Below are positions 24,601 to 37,883 of a DNA stretch of 64,000 nucleotides, piece after piece (the stretch's first letter is position 1; the number at the start of each line of letters is the position of its first letter). Origin of the DNA: Alisma plantago-aquatica (lineage: Eukaryota; Streptophyta; Magnoliopsida; Alismatales; Alismataceae); NCBI GenBank assembly GCA_963693085.1, contig OY856412.1, positions 1,063,414,744 through 1,063,478,743 of the forward strand, read 5' to 3'. A model generated the notes under the pieces. The model searched no databases and had not been told where the DNA came from. It saw only the letters and a list, made by a program, of their open reading frames with translations. Position numbers and translations under genes: made by a program.

Positions 24601-26415
24601 AGCCCACTAATGGTGATAAAACCCTGATGGGGTAAATGATGGACAATAAGATTATGTCTCGGCCAGAAAGCCCACTATTGATGATTGTTGTGAGATGATG
24701 TAGAAGATAGAAATAATCATATGTGTTGCAATCTACACATTTATTGTGCTTCTTACTTTGATCATTTTCCTTATTGATAAACTTGATTTGTTTCATATTA
24801 TTCTAGTTACGTGAGAATACACAAATATGATGTATGATATTTTTAATTCTTTTAAGATGAGTAAGAGACTAATAACAAGTGAAATGATGGAACATCTAGT
24901 TAGGTTCCCTGAACATCGTGATTTTCCGTCGAGGACCATACTGGGGAAACAAAACAGATCTCCTTGTAGTAACCAATGAATTATGAGAAGGATTTCCAGA
25001 GTGTGGATCGAGACCTTAAAGGTTACACCACCGAGATTTAGGAGTGAGTCATCTGCAGTGGCTCTGGCCCTAAATCCTTGTTGTGAAAGTCTATGTGATG
25101 AAATGAAATATGTGAAATGTGAAATGAAGAATATGTGAAATACTATGATATGTGATATACTGCTTTGTTGGTTCCTATCTTGTGTACCTGAGATGAGGAT
25201 GTGAGCCTCTTTAGGCAACCCTGAGGTGGCCAAGGTATGCTGTTGATATCTTCGGGTGGCCGACTAAACCCTAAGATAGTGACGGTGAGTCGTTGACACA
25301 AGAATCAGGTGTGGCGACTTCTACTTGGTGAGGTGCAAGACAAGTAGTTTCAAAGCAAATGAATAAAAGATGATAAGCAATGTAGAACATGATTTGAATG
25401 ATTATTACATTCCTTGTACTGCTAGTTGATGATTTGTCATTATTGATTAAGCTTCATGTTATGGAAGTAATCATGTTGCTATGGAAAGTTTATATTTCAT
25501 ATTATGATCTATCATATTGACAAGTTATCCATTCTGAATATGAGTTGGATTGTATTCTATTTGATATTATTGTTTGGTAGATATGTATTATGTGTACTTC
25601 AAGTTCAGGACTGCAGGATGTGTTCCTAGTCCTGCTGGTGGAGTGTCACAAAGTTAATGTCATTGTTATGTATCGATTCAAAATGCTTAAAATGTGACTT
25701 ATTACTCATGCATTAGGATTCTTAATCTGAACTAAGAAGTATTTGTTGATTTGTTCATAGACATGCTTTAAAAGATGTTTCAAAGTTATTATTGGTTTAA
25801 GTGATTACCTTATCTGTTGGATCAAATTATCATTGCAAGTTAGAAATGACTTCTAATAGATCTATCTGCTAGACTTTTCAATATCTACATGTTTCTGTTA
25901 AGTTTATTACACTTAATCTGATGTTGATGCATGTACCTAGCTTGAGTGGGAGATATCCACTCACTGGGGCTCTATATGAGTCTCATGAGGTTGTTTCAAA
26001 TGTTTTTAGGTATAATGCTATCTAGTAGAAAGGTCACGACAAGGAAGATATAAATAGCATAATATAGATAGCTTAGAATGTCCATGTACTCTCTCTTTCT
26101 CAGGATGGGTTGTAGATTAAGTTTGTTCATCAATGTACATATAACTGATGTAAATTGAACCGCATATGAGAATAAGATTTGATTCTAGATTTAATGAGTT
26201 GAATATGATCTGTGATATCTGAAAGTGATGTCCTTGATGTGACATTGATTTATGAGTTTTTGAAGAAAGAAAAAGGAAAAATTTATCTGTCTTTTTTGTA
26301 TATTATTTAATCGCTTTTGTTGAGAATTCATTGTTTTGTTTCATAATCTGGGTTTAGGTTTGGGATTATCTCTAATGGTTGGTATTTATGTGAATGAAAA
26401 GAGTGGGTCCTGAAA
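21685..26415 (+). repeat. LARD LTR 1
   Basis: The repeat is 4731 bp and its terminal CA has decayed to AA. Three dyads occur at 22057-22084, 22247-22279 (TCGGTCGAGTT/AACTCGACCGA) and 22447-22475. A TATA-like CTATATCA follows at about 22543-22550. The rest is AT-rich and non-coding. Antisense open frames such as 24793-25233 recur in the other copies but are broken and have no recognisable domain. Confidence 0.93.
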
Positions 26416-27223
26416 AATGTGGTATCAGAGCCAAGGTTAGGTGAGTCTACAGGGACAATAGGATCTAGAACTAATTGATAACGTCGATGTTGAATATAAC
26501 CTGAATGATGTGCATACTGACTCAACTCAGTATCCAGATACTCTGATCAAGTAATTGGGTATTGATCTAAGCTAGTATGGAACTGCCGACTATACTTCTT
26601 CTAGATGCCTTGACCAAGTATCCAGATGAACATAGTTTGGTAGTATAATAAGATACATGATGAAAAAGATACGAATGGCGATAAAATGGTGAAAGAGAAA
26701 AGGATTTGATAATTCAATATGGAACCTATGGAAAACATGAAATTTCAAATAAGAAAGATGAAATCTTAATGGATTATGAACATAATCTCTAATGAGTTTG
26801 AGTCTGAGTATGAAATCTGAAATTGTGAGAAAAAGCTATGAAGTAAGATGCATACTAGATGATCTTCTTTATAAAGGAAATTGATGAATGTAGATGATAA
26901 TATGTGAATGAGTCATAATCTTAGTCCATGAGATAGACAATCAAATTAAAAAAAGGATGTGAAAGGTGATGTGAATCAGATCTTTATAAATGATGTATTA
27001 CTAATATTAGTGATTCAAATGTTTACAATACTCAAGGACAGATTTGATGATGACATAGGATGAAATATCCATCTAATACAAAAAAAAAGATATCATATGA
27101 AAGAAAGATAAAATGGAATAGTTTCTAACTGGATGTCGAGAGAGATGAATGATTAGATGATATGATATTCTTTTGTATCTTTTCTTGGATTTCAGGACAA
27201 AATCCTTAAAGGAGGGGAGAATT
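26416..27223 (+). other. LARD internal domain 1 (empty site for the CACTA insertion)
   Basis: This 808-bp segment is non-coding. The primer-binding site TGGTATCAGAGC lies at 26420-26431 and the polypurine tract AAAGGAGGGGAGAATT at 27208-27223. The sequence GTGCATACTGACT at about 26512-26524 is uninterrupted here, while the second copy carries the CACTA element at this point. Confidence 0.9.
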
Positions 27224-30200
27224 TGTAATGACCCATTTTCAAATTAGTCATCTAATTAGGGTTTACTTAGATGATTGTATGCTTAACTAAGTTGATCATT
27301 GTTTAAAGCTTGATTAGTGATGGTAGTTAAGTTTTTATATTTTAAATATAATAAGAAGGTTTAATCATATTTTGATTCACATAATTAGGGTTAAGATTTG
27401 GAAACCCTAATCGACCTAAATTAGGGTTTTGATGACATATGAAAACATAATTTCATAAGTATAGTGTCTCACTAAATAATTTTTAGAAATTTATTTTTAA
27501 CTCTGATTTAATTAAAATTTGGATATGATTTGTATATCTCAAATGTGAACACTATTCAAAATATCAGAATTTTTGAAGAATGTTATGACCTGTTTTTCGG
27601 CCAAGTTTCAAACTCGACCGATCATATTTTCATATTGATATAACAGTGTGGTAATTGAATTTTATCTTTTTATTAGTACATCAAATTTATCTCAAATTTA
27701 AATTGTAGTCCTTAAACTCCATTTTAAACACCCGATTAAATTTGTGTAATTTTTGGATGACTTTTGGTCCCTATAGAGAGGGGTTTTGCTCGAGTTCTGT
27801 GAAGGACAAACTAGACCGACCATGTTGCTGACTGCAATATAGTAGTATAGTATTTTATTTTTATTTATTTATCGGTAACTCCAATTGATCTAATTTTTTT
27901 ACTGTGTCTTACACATTCAATTTCAGATATTGGGTGAAAGTTTCATAGTTTTTGGATGAGTTTTGAGTTCTTAAACGTGTGGTTTCGGATGCGTTTATAA
28001 CTCAGCCAACCAACCAGTCTGAGCAAAATAAAAATACATTGAGGGGCTTGTTTGCAAATGTTCTAAGCACCTCAATTCATCTATATCACTAACCTAACAC
28101 ACAAGGAGCTCTCATAACTCATACTTCTTTTCAAAGAAAAAGAATTCTTGAGAGAGAGGAGAGCTAGGGCTTTGAGAAGAGAAAGTGGTGGAGATGTTGA
28201 CCTAGGGTTTTTCTATCCAAGATATGATGAAATCAAGTAAGTTTAGCTTCTTTGCATAGAATTTCAAGGTAAATCTTATCTCACATGTCAAGATTCCTTC
28301 CCTCCCTTTATTTTATTTGAAATCATATCAAATCTCCCCCTTTTCTCACACTTTCTCTTCTAATCCCCATTTCTAGGGTTTCTGAGTTGAGAGGAGAAAG
28401 AATTGGATACTTTTGCGAGAGTTTGATTGGGTTTCCAAAAAATTTGGAGGTTGACCTACGAAATTAAGGTTCTTGGCACTTGAGGTAAGTGTTTTTCTTC
28501 CTCCTAAACTTTGTATTCATGTTGAAAGACTAATTCTGTTTGTCTAAAACAATCAGAAACCTTGTCTGTGCATGTATGTGATAGGATTTGATTTGGGAAA
28601 GATATTGGGGATCCAATTCTACTGATTTTGATTATTCATCATTGATTGGAACTTGATTAGTTCCTGATATATTGATTGAGGATCCATAGGTTTTTCTTAT
28701 GGGTAGATGACTATTCTATTTCATGTGAATTTTTCCTAAAAATCAGCCCAATGGCCGATATGCTTGGAATTGAATTGACATGTGTAAAATCATGTTTGAA
28801 TTGTACTAGAGTGTATGATACAAGTGTATTGCTGAATGTAAATGGAATTGAATGACCACATATCATGATTAGGATTTGTGTTGAGGAAGTGAATGAAATG
28901 AGTCAATTAATCAATGTATACTTATGATTGATGAATGAAATGTGTAAAAATGGAAACTAGGGTTTCCATATTTTTTAATAACCCTAATGAACCCTTGAGT
29001 CATGATTGGATTACTGAATGATATGATTATTATGATATGTTGAACTATGGAATGACTTCTTGAAAACCCTAAAATTTATTATTAAGACGACTATGAGTGA
29101 TAAAGTTAGAACTTGTATATGATGTTATGTGATCAAATGCTAAAGTTGAAGGTATTAATATTTCAATTGACTATGATGAGTCTTACTAATATCATCTAAG
29201 TCTAATGCATTTGTTTTAGTATAATAAAGAACGATCATTGTTGATTATGAGAATGACATCAGTAGTCAATGACAAGGTACACTTATCTGAATATAATAGA
29301 TAATATGAATAAGATGTACTTAATGGTGATTGTAAGATAAAGATGAAACTAATGAACATAGTATGATGAAGTATTTTATATTTTATTTTAATTACATGTG
29401 GCTTAACCCAAATTAAATGAAGTATACTAAGAACTTTACTTTGATAAATGTTATGTAGAAGAGAAGCATTGTATGTAAAGTGAATCAAGAAAGATTGGTC
29501 CAGATAATGTAATGAACATGAAATGAAAGAAGTTGAGACTACTGAATATAAAATGATAGAAAAAGATAGGAATTAGTAGATTATTCTAAGAATGTAACTC
29601 TTACCCTAAAATGATGAGTTTGATGATGCTAGTGAATAACAATCTCAAATGGGGGATTAAGAGATGCACATAACTGTAGTTGAATTCAACTAAAAGATGA
29701 AAGTCAAGTATTTGAATTGATTTACAAGAATGTGTTCTTGAATTGTGAATTGTACTCTGAAAATGGACTAATAGTACAAACTTCAATTGATAGTCAACAT
29801 GTGTTGATTAGTAAACTCATGTGAAGAATGTGAAATAAAAGAAGAGAAATAAGTCCGTTATTCATGTATATGCTTGAAATTATTGACACCTATTGAGATT
29901 GGATGGAACAACCATATGTTGTATGATAAATCTATTCTGGGTATGAGAAATGATACATGATATCTATATGCTTTTATTGTTGCTAGTTCTAATGCCTCTT
30001 CTAATATTTATTCAGAACGGTGATATACAATGAACTGATAATATTTATGTTGAAATTGAATTTAATATGCACTCCTTACATTAAGAAACCCTGATAAGGG
30101 TAAATGTTGCATAATGAGAATATGCTTAGGGCTGAAAGCCCACTAATGATGATAAAACCTTGATGGGATAAATGTTGGACAATAAGATTATGTCTCGGGT

Positions 30201-31957
30201 AGAAAGCCCACTATTGATGATTGTTGTGAGATGATGTAGAAGATAGAAATAATCATATGTGTTGCAATCTACATATTTATTGTGCTTCTTACTTTGATCA
30301 TTTTCCTTATTGATAAACTTTATATGTTTTATGTTATTCTAATTACGCAAGAATACACAAATAGATGTATGATGTTTTGAATTCTTTTAAGATGAGTAAA
30401 AGAGACTAATAACAAGTAAAATGATGGAACATCTAGTTAGGTTCCCTGAACACCGTCAGTTTCCTCCGAGGACCACACTGGGGAAACAAAACAGATCTCC
30501 TTGTAGTAATCGATGAATTATGGGAAGGATTTATGGACTGTAGATTGAGACCTTAAAGGTTAGACCACCAGGATTTAGGAGTGAGTCATCTGGACTGGCT
30601 CTGGCCCTAAATCCTTGTTGTTAAAGTCTATGTGATGAAATGAAATATGTGAAATGTGAAATGAAAAATATGTGAAATACTATGATATGTGATATATTGC
30701 TTTGTTGGTTCCTATCTCGTGTACCCGAGATGAGGACATGAGCCTCTTTAGGCAACCCTGAGGTGGCTAGGGTCTGTTGTTGATATCTTAGGGTGGCCGG
30801 TTAAACCCTAAGATAGTGACGGTGAGTCGTTGACACGAGAATCAGACATGGCGACTTCTACTTGGTGAGGTACAAGCCAAGTAGTTTCAGGGCAAAAGAA
30901 TAAAAGATGATAAGCTGTGTAGAACATGATTTGAAATATTATTACATTCCTTGTACTGCTAGTTGATGATTTGTCATTATTGATTAAGCTTCATGTTGTG
31001 GAAAGTAATGATGTTGCTATGGTCAGTTTCTGTTTCATATTATGATCTGTCATGCTGACAAGTTATAAATATTGGGATTTATATCCATTCTGAATATGAG
31101 TTGGATTGCTTGCTATTTGAAAGTATTGTTTGGTAGATATGTATTATGTGTACTTTAGGTTTAGTACTGCAAGATGTGTTCCTGGTCCCGCTGGTGGAGT
31201 GTCACAAAGTTAATGTTATTGTTATGTATTGATTCAAAATGCTTAGAACTTGACTTATTACTCATGCATTAGGATTCTTAATGAACTAACAAGTACTTGT
31301 TGATTTGTTCATACACATGCTTTAAAAGATGTTTCAAAGTTATAATTTGTTTAAGTGATTACCTTATTTGTTGGATCAGATTATCATTGCAAGTTATAAA
31401 TGACTTATGATAGATCTATCTGCTAGACTTTTCAATATCTACATGTTTCCATTAAGTTTATTACACTTAATCTGATGTTGATGCCTGTACCTAGCTTGAG
31501 TGGGAGGTATCCACTCGCTGGGGCTCTATATGAGTCTCATGAGGTTGTTTCAAATATTTTTAGGTATAATGCTATCCAGCAGATAGGTCACAACAAGGAA
31601 GATATAAATAGCATAATCTATATAGATTAGAATGTCCCTGTACTCTATCTTTCTCGGGATGGGTTATAGATTAAGGTTGTTCATCAATGTACATGTAACT
31701 AATGTAAATCGAACCGCATATGAGAACAAGATTTATTCTAGATTTAATGAGTTGAATATGATTTGTTATATCTGAATGTGATGTCCTTGATGTGACATTG
31801 ATTTATGAGTTTGTGAAGACAGAAAAAGGAAAAATTTATCTATCTTTTTTGTATATTGTTTAATCGCCTTTGTCGAGAATTCATTGCTTTATTTCAAAAG
31901 TGTGGGATTATCTCTAATGGTTGGTATTTATGCTAATCAAAAGTGTGGGTCCTGACA
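27224..31957 (+). repeat. LARD LTR 2
   Basis: This 4734-bp copy of LTR 1 is clearly diverged by substitutions and small indels and ends TGACA. The dyads are present but decayed (about 27597-27625, 27784-27820, 27984-28010). It is non-coding. Confidence 0.93.
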
Positions 31958-32058
31958 AACGTGGTATCAGAACCTAGGTTAGATGAGTCTACAGGGACAA
32001 TAGGATCTAGGACTAATTGATAATGTCGATGTTGAATATAACCTGAATGATGTGCATA
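31958..32058 (+). other. LARD internal domain 2, left part
   Basis: It contains the primer-site copy TGGTATCAGAAC at 31962-31973. It ends with ATA (32056-32058), the left target duplication of the CACTA element. It resumes at 39763. Confidence 0.9.
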
Positions 32059-32480
32059 CACTACTACAGAAACAACATTCAATGTCGCTTTTATGGGCAT
32101 TGGTTATTTAAACAAACCGATGCCTATAACATTCCATGTCGGCTATTTAGTAAATCCAACGTCTATATTCGAAGACCAGCCAGACATGGGTACCACTTTA
32201 TATTCAGCGTCAGCTAGGTAAAACAAACCGATGCCTAAAATCGCCCGCAAAATCTGATTTTCGAGCGAAAAAAAGTATCACATACAGCCTCGGTTTTTTA
32301 ACTACTAACCGACGCCTATATAAGATGAAAATTTATGCGAAAAGTGTCACATACAATGTCAGTTATCCTTTGATAACCGATGCTGATAATGGTTCCCGCC
32401 AAATAATTTAGGGCAAATATTGTCCAATTGGACGTCGGTTTTTACGATAAACCGACGCTTAAGATGTTTAGGTGTCAGTT
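32059..32480. repeat. CACTA 5' subterminal repeats
   Basis: Short motifs of the form AACCGAYGCCTA and the complementary GTCGGTT recur in both orientations (for example near 32117, 32226, 32308, 32375, 32434-32460 and 32476-32497). Such subterminal repeats are the transposase-binding region in En/Spm elements. Here the binding role is inferred. Confidence 0.85.
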
Positions 32481-33250
32481 TTTTAGACAACCGACGTCTT
32501 TTACTAATTTAATAGACCCGCGATCACCCAACTCTTCCCTTTTCTTATATTTCATTGTGAGAATTCTCCTACTCTTGCCGCCACTACTGTTGGTCGCCCG
32601 ACTCAACCCCCACCCGCCGATGCTGCTTCTTGCGCGCCGCCGCCCCTCCCCTGCTCCTTCTACGCCGCCGACGTCTCCGGTCCCTAGTCGTCGCGCCGAT
32701 CTCCGGTCCCTACGCCTGCCTGCCCTGTGGCTGCCCACCCTACGGCTGTGCCTGCCTGCCCGGTGGCTGCTGGTTTTAGAGCTCTCCAGTATTCCTTGCT
32801 CGCCGCCGCCCACCACCGCCATTCTCCTCATCGCCGACCTGCTCGACCTCACCTCGCCTCAACCTCGCCTTGACCTGCTCGATCTGCTTGCTTGCCCAGG
32901 TACCTGCCGACCTACCCAAGCGGCACCTAGGCACGCCTAGGTGGCCCAGGCGTTCACCTAGGGTTCCAAACCCAGGCGCCCAGCCTAGTTAGGCCTCTAG
33001 GATGCCTGGGTGGATGCTTGGGCTGCGCCAAGGCACAATGTTGTTGGGTGTATTTTTTTTTAATTAAGTTATTTACTGATTTGTGTTTATTTATGTACTG
33101 ATTTGTATTTATTTGTGTACTGTTTCAGGAATTAATTGATCACCTACTGATGCCCGTCGTCTCCCTCCCCGTCGCCTACTCACCTGCCTACTCGCCTACC
33201 CTCCGTCTCGCCCTCTCTCCCTGCTGACGCTCGACTGGGCTCAAACAAAA
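32428..33250. other. GC-rich block in the CACTA 5' region
   Basis: About 32570-32950 is strikingly GC-rich (many CCGCC/GCCG runs) in an otherwise AT-rich neighbourhood. It carries an open frame at 32428-32940 that looks low-complexity (Pro/Leu/Arg-rich) and matches no domain I know. It is followed by a palindrome-rich stretch (GCACCTAGGCACGCCTAGGTG, within 32925-32943). It could be captured host exon sequence or an untranslated leader. A C/T-rich block at 33140-33245 is similar. Confidence 0.4.
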
Positions 33251-33760
33251 GTAAATCCTGTTTTATTACACTGCTTGATCTTTAATCACATAGACTTAAT
33301 CAACATTGCTACTTGTATGATCCTAGTGATTAAAAGCACTCTTTCCTGGTCCCCTTAGTAACTAATGTTCCCTTGAGATGAGTGTTAGTTGATCTAGTTT
33401 GCTTACTTTCCTTGTAATGCCATCTTTTATGTACTATGACCCACTAGTCACCTTTAGAGTATTAAAATGATGCAACTTGTACACTTGTTAAATTTGAATC
33501 TATAAATCCTATGAAATGATATCACCCCACAAAATCAGTAGTCACTATTATGTCTTGTACACTCTAGAATCAAGATCTAATACTCTTATGCTATTTTAAC
33601 ACCATGAAACATTTTTTTTCATTCTAGTGGATTATTATGACCTATGATGACCTAAAATGAAACCATGCTCTTAATGATATGATTTTTTTGGCCTAGAAAC
33701 CCTTCCAAGATTTACTCATTAGGAGTAAATCTTGGATCGTCCCCGGTTTGGGACTTTTCT

Positions 33761-33947
33761 TGAACACCTAGTCTCACTTAGGATGTAAGTGTATAATGTG
33801 CATTGGGTTTTCGAGAAACTTTCGGCAGCATTTCCCCGTTTGTTCTCTAAGTACATATGTACTAAGAGAACAGCGGGGAAATGCTACCGAAATTTTCTCG
33901 AAAACCTAATACACATTATACACTTACTAGTGAGATTAGGTGTTCAT
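33761..33947. repeat. Near-perfect hairpin of about 187 bp (MITE-like or leader hairpin)
   Basis: The two halves, 33761-33856 and 33857-33947, are inverted copies around GTACATATGTAC. Matching landmarks are TGAACACCTA/TAGGTGTTCA outside, AAGTGTATAATGTG/CACATTATACACTT in the middle, and GCATTTCCCCG/CGGGGAAATGC inside. A smaller 13-bp hairpin lies just upstream (33706-33735). No target duplication was resolved. It sits just before the transposase gene. Confidence 0.85.
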
Positions 33948-34060
33948 GAATTGGATAGGTGGTACACATTTATTATATATAAGAATGACATCACATGTAT
34001 TTGTTAACCGTAGACCCTAATCTTGTCCTAATATATACTTGTTTTCTCTTTGATCATAGA

Positions 34061-37000
34061 ATGGATGGATCATGGATGTCCATTCACAATCGCTACACCC
34101 CCAGAGTTTATATCTGGTCTTGATCAGTTTGTTAGATTTGTCGAGGAACATAGGAAAGAACCTGGAGATAGGTTCTACTGTCCATGTAGGCATTGCGGTA
34201 ACAACTTGAAAGTCAGCACTGGTGATGAAATCAAAAGTCATGTCATGTGCAACGGGATTGTACAAGTCTATACAAAATGGCATTGGCATGGAGATATTTC
34301 AAACTCAAAATCAGTGGATGTCGATAGCAGTGCTTGGGTGGAAGAAGAAATTGCCTTCGATGACGTAGATGTGAACGAACCAGTTCCAGTAGACATCGTT
34401 GATGTGATGCTGGATAGTTGTAGGGTAGAGCACACCGATCCACCTCCTATCTTTAGAAACATTGTGCATGATGTTGAGATACCGTTATACATAGGCTGTG
34501 CTAAGTTTACGAAGCTTAGAGTTGTGTTGAGATTGTATAAGTTGAAAGCTAACAATAGATGGAGCGACAAAAGCTTCACTTCATTGTTGACTTTGTTGAA
34601 AGAAATGCTTCCTGAAGGAAACGAGCTGCCAATCTCAACATACCGGGTAAAGAAATTGTTGTGCCCACTGGGAATGGAGGCTAAGAAGATACACGCATTC
34701 CCGAATGATTGTGTATTATTTCAAAAGGACTATGTGGATTTGAAAGATTGTCCAAAATGTGGTGCGTCACGGTATAAATTGACGACTTCGGGGGAGTCCA
34801 AAATTGGTTCTCCTGTCAAGGTGATGTGGTATCTACCTATAATATCACACTATCAATGCTTGTTTGCAAATCCAAAAGATGTGAAGAATTTGAGGTGGCA
34901 TGCAGATGTTAAGAAAAATAATGATGGGATCCTACGACATGTGTCTGATTCCCCACAGTGGAGGAAGATTGATCTATTGTACCCCAAATTTGGTGAAGAA
35001 GATAGGAATCTAAGACTTTGGCTTTGTACAGATGGGATGAATCTGTACGAGACATTGAGCAGCCAACATAGCAACAGTCATGCTTGTTATATACAATCTT
35101 CCTCCCTGGTTGTGTATGAAAAATAAGTATGTTATGCTGTCGTTGTTGATATCAGCCCCTAAACAACCCGGAAATGATATCGATGTTTATCTTGAACCTC
35201 TGATTGATGACTTAAAGAAACTTTGGGCTGAAGGTGTGGTGATCTATGATGCTTCAAGAAGAGAGACATTTCGTTTGCAGGCTATGTTGTTTTGCACTAT
35301 TAATGACTTTCCAACATATGGGAATTTGTCTGGATATAGTGTCAAAGGAGCTAAAGTGTGTCCTATATGTGTAGAAAACACTGATTCAATAAGACTAAAA
35401 CATGGCGGCAAGACTGTATATCTTGGTCATCGAAGGTTTCTTTCAAAATTCCATCTGTATCGTAGGAAGCTCAAAGCATTCAATGGATGGAATAATGAAC
35501 GGAGTGCACCTAAACCTATACCAGGGGATGTTGTTTATGAAAGAGTAAAAGACATTGTCAATGGATTTGGTAAGAAATCACAACGTAGTATGGCCACACA
35601 GAGTGACAATTCTTCATTCAAGAAGAAGTCAATATTTTGGGATCTTCCTTATTGGAGTTCTTTGACAGTCAGGCATTGTCTCGATGTAATGCGCGTTGAG
35701 AAAAATGTCTATGATAGCGTCATTGGTACTCTGTTAAATATATCAGGTAAGACTAAAGATGGGATAAAATCCAGACTGGACCTATGTGAAATGGGAATAA
35801 GGTCAGAATTAATAGAATTACGTGAAATGGGTAATAAAAGAACATACTTACCTCCCGCTTGTTACACGTTGTCTAGAAAGGAGAAGAAAGCTTTTTGTGA
35901 ATGCTTGGTAAATGTTAAGGTGCCACAGGGTTACTCATCCAACTTCCATAGATTGGTATCAATGAAAGATCTAAAGTTGATAGGTCCTAAATCTCATGAT
36001 TGTCACACTCTAATGCAACAAATATTGCTCGTGGCAATTTGATCTATATTGTCGAAGCATGTAAGGTTTGCAATCACCAGACTTTGTTTCTTTTTCAACG
36101 TTCTATGCAACAAAGTTATTGACCCTGATACTCTCGATAACTTGCAAAGAGAAGTGGTTGTTACCCTATGTCAGCTTGAGATGTATTTCCCTCCTTCGTT
36201 CTTTGATATCATGGTACATCTTGTTGTCCATTTGACTAGGGAAGTGAAAATGTTGGGACCAGTTTTCTTGCATTGGATGTATCCATTTGAACGATACATG
36301 AGCATTTTTAAAGGTGATGTTCGAAATCGTTATCGGCCTGAAGGGAGTATTATTGAAGGTTATGTGGTGAGAGAGGTTATGGATTTTTGCAATGACTTTC
36401 TCAGTGGTAATAATACTCTTGTTAATGACAAGAATATTGAGGAGGGCAAAGGAATTTTGGGATCACGGGTGAAAGTAATCAGCCATGAGTAGTTGGAACA
36501 AGGTCACTTGTATATTTTACACAACATAGACGAAGTGAGTGTTTATATCGAGGAACATACCAATTTCATCAAGAGACAACATCCTCGAGCAAGTTCAATG
36601 TGGCTTGCTAGAGAGCATAACAAGAATTTTACTAAGTGGTTTTAAGATAAAGTCTTACATCAACTATCTCAAACACCAAATGATATTACAGAAACTATCA
36701 AATGCCTCACCTTTAAACCAAAACCGAATGTTATGTCTTATGAAGGGTTTGACATTAATGGGTTCACATATTACACAAAGCGCCAAGATGATAAGAGTGT
36801 CGTACAAAATAGTGGGGTCACTCTTCAAGCGTCGACTATGTATTTTGCAAGTGCAAAGGATAAGAGTCCATGCGAAGCTAAAATGTCATATTACGATGTC
36901 ATTGAAGACATATGGGAGTTTGACTACATAGATTTCAGAATTCCGCTCTTTAAATGTAATTGGGTTGATAACACCAAAGGAGTTATAGTGGATGAATTGG

Positions 37001-37137
37001 GTTTCACTTTAGTGAACTTTGAATATATTGGCGAGAAGGGTGAACCATTCATATTGGCATCACGGGAGAAAAAAATATTCGATATCGATGATCCTGCAAA
37101 TGATAAATGGTCGGTTGTTCTTCATGGTAAAAGATAG
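34061..37137 (+). pseudogene. Degenerate TNP2-type CACTA transposase
   Basis: Translated segments in order are as follows. The N-terminal transposase-associated domain starts MDGSWM at 34061 and shifts frame near 34085-34100, with YCPCRHCGNN near 34180-34210. The TNP2 core has LWLCTDGMNLYE near 35025-35050, shifts frame again near 35075, then gives NLPPWLCMKNKY and PKQPGNDIDVYLEPL. A DUF4218-like region lies at 36049-36420 (MYPFERYMSIFKG). A DUF4216-like region lies at about 36733-37137 (KCNWVDNTKGV). In the last frame there are stops at 36040 (TGA where Arg is usual), 36490 (TAG), 36643 (TAA) and 37135 (TAG), after which homologous-looking sequence continues to about 37354. The protein would bind and cut element ends; this copy is dead. 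Confidence 0.9.
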
Positions 37138-37599
37138 TTCTTTGAAGATCTTATAGATGAAGAAGAGTACTATGATAAGTATGATGACTCCAGTCCATTC
37201 TCAGTTGGGTTGCCAACTCCACAAAATATTGAAGCTAATGATGACTTATATGTGCGCGGAGATCATAATGAAGGATTGTTAATTGATAAAAGATCACAAT
37301 TTATAGAGGCATGCATGTTTATATTTTTTATTGAAGCTAAATGTTTGGTTTTTTAATATCAATATCATTTTCAGATTTGATGTTTCATTATCTTCTAGTT
37401 AATACAAATGCTAAACGTTGTGGGAGGGTCCTAAGGATCTATAGGACCAATCTCACCTGAGATTACATACGCGATGCTGAGAATAGGTTCTTGATTGATT
37501 CCAATTCTAGACATTGATCAGTATTTCACTAACTCTACACTAATAATTTTTGTTTGTATTCTCTTTGAAAAATAAATATAGGAAGAAGGAAGCCACATA

Positions 37600-37810
37600 G
37601 CAATGGAACTACTTGGACCCCAAAGACTGGGAGGAGTTTGTTACCCAAAGAAAAATAGATGAATTCAAGGTATTAAGCGCCACTCCCAATTTAATTAATA
37701 TACGTCTTTATGTATTCACCTATTCAATATTAACCTTTAGTGTTACTAACCAAATCAATGTGCTAACTAACTAGGCTATCAGCGATGCTCAACGAGCAAG
37801 CATCCCACAC
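37600..37810 (+). pseudogene. Remnant of the second CACTA gene (plant transposase, Ptta/En/Spm-like)
   Basis: A probable exon ends at 37669 and reads NYLDPKDWEEFVTQRK. A plausible intron follows (GTATTAAG at 37670 to CTAG at 37774), and then AISDAQRASIPH and a stop. The LDPKDW..F pattern is typical of the second gene of plant CACTA elements. The rest of the gene is missing at the point where the long inverted repeat begins. Confidence 0.5.
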
Positions 37811-37883
37811 TAAGGTTATATAGATATATAGGCAGCAAGCCATGAAACAGCAAAAGAAGCCACAATGAAGAGAAGCAGGATAC

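Noticed and set aside
24793..25233. 146-residue antisense frame in LARD LTR 1, with a shorter relative at 43656-44024
   Set aside because: It reappears only because the LTR is repeated. It is broken in LTR 2, has no recognised domain and lies in non-coding LTR sequence.
32428..32940. 170-residue frame as a genuine CACTA gene
   Set aside because: Low-complexity Pro/Leu/Arg composition, open in both strands owing to high GC, and no start context or domain. I kept it as a GC-rich block only.
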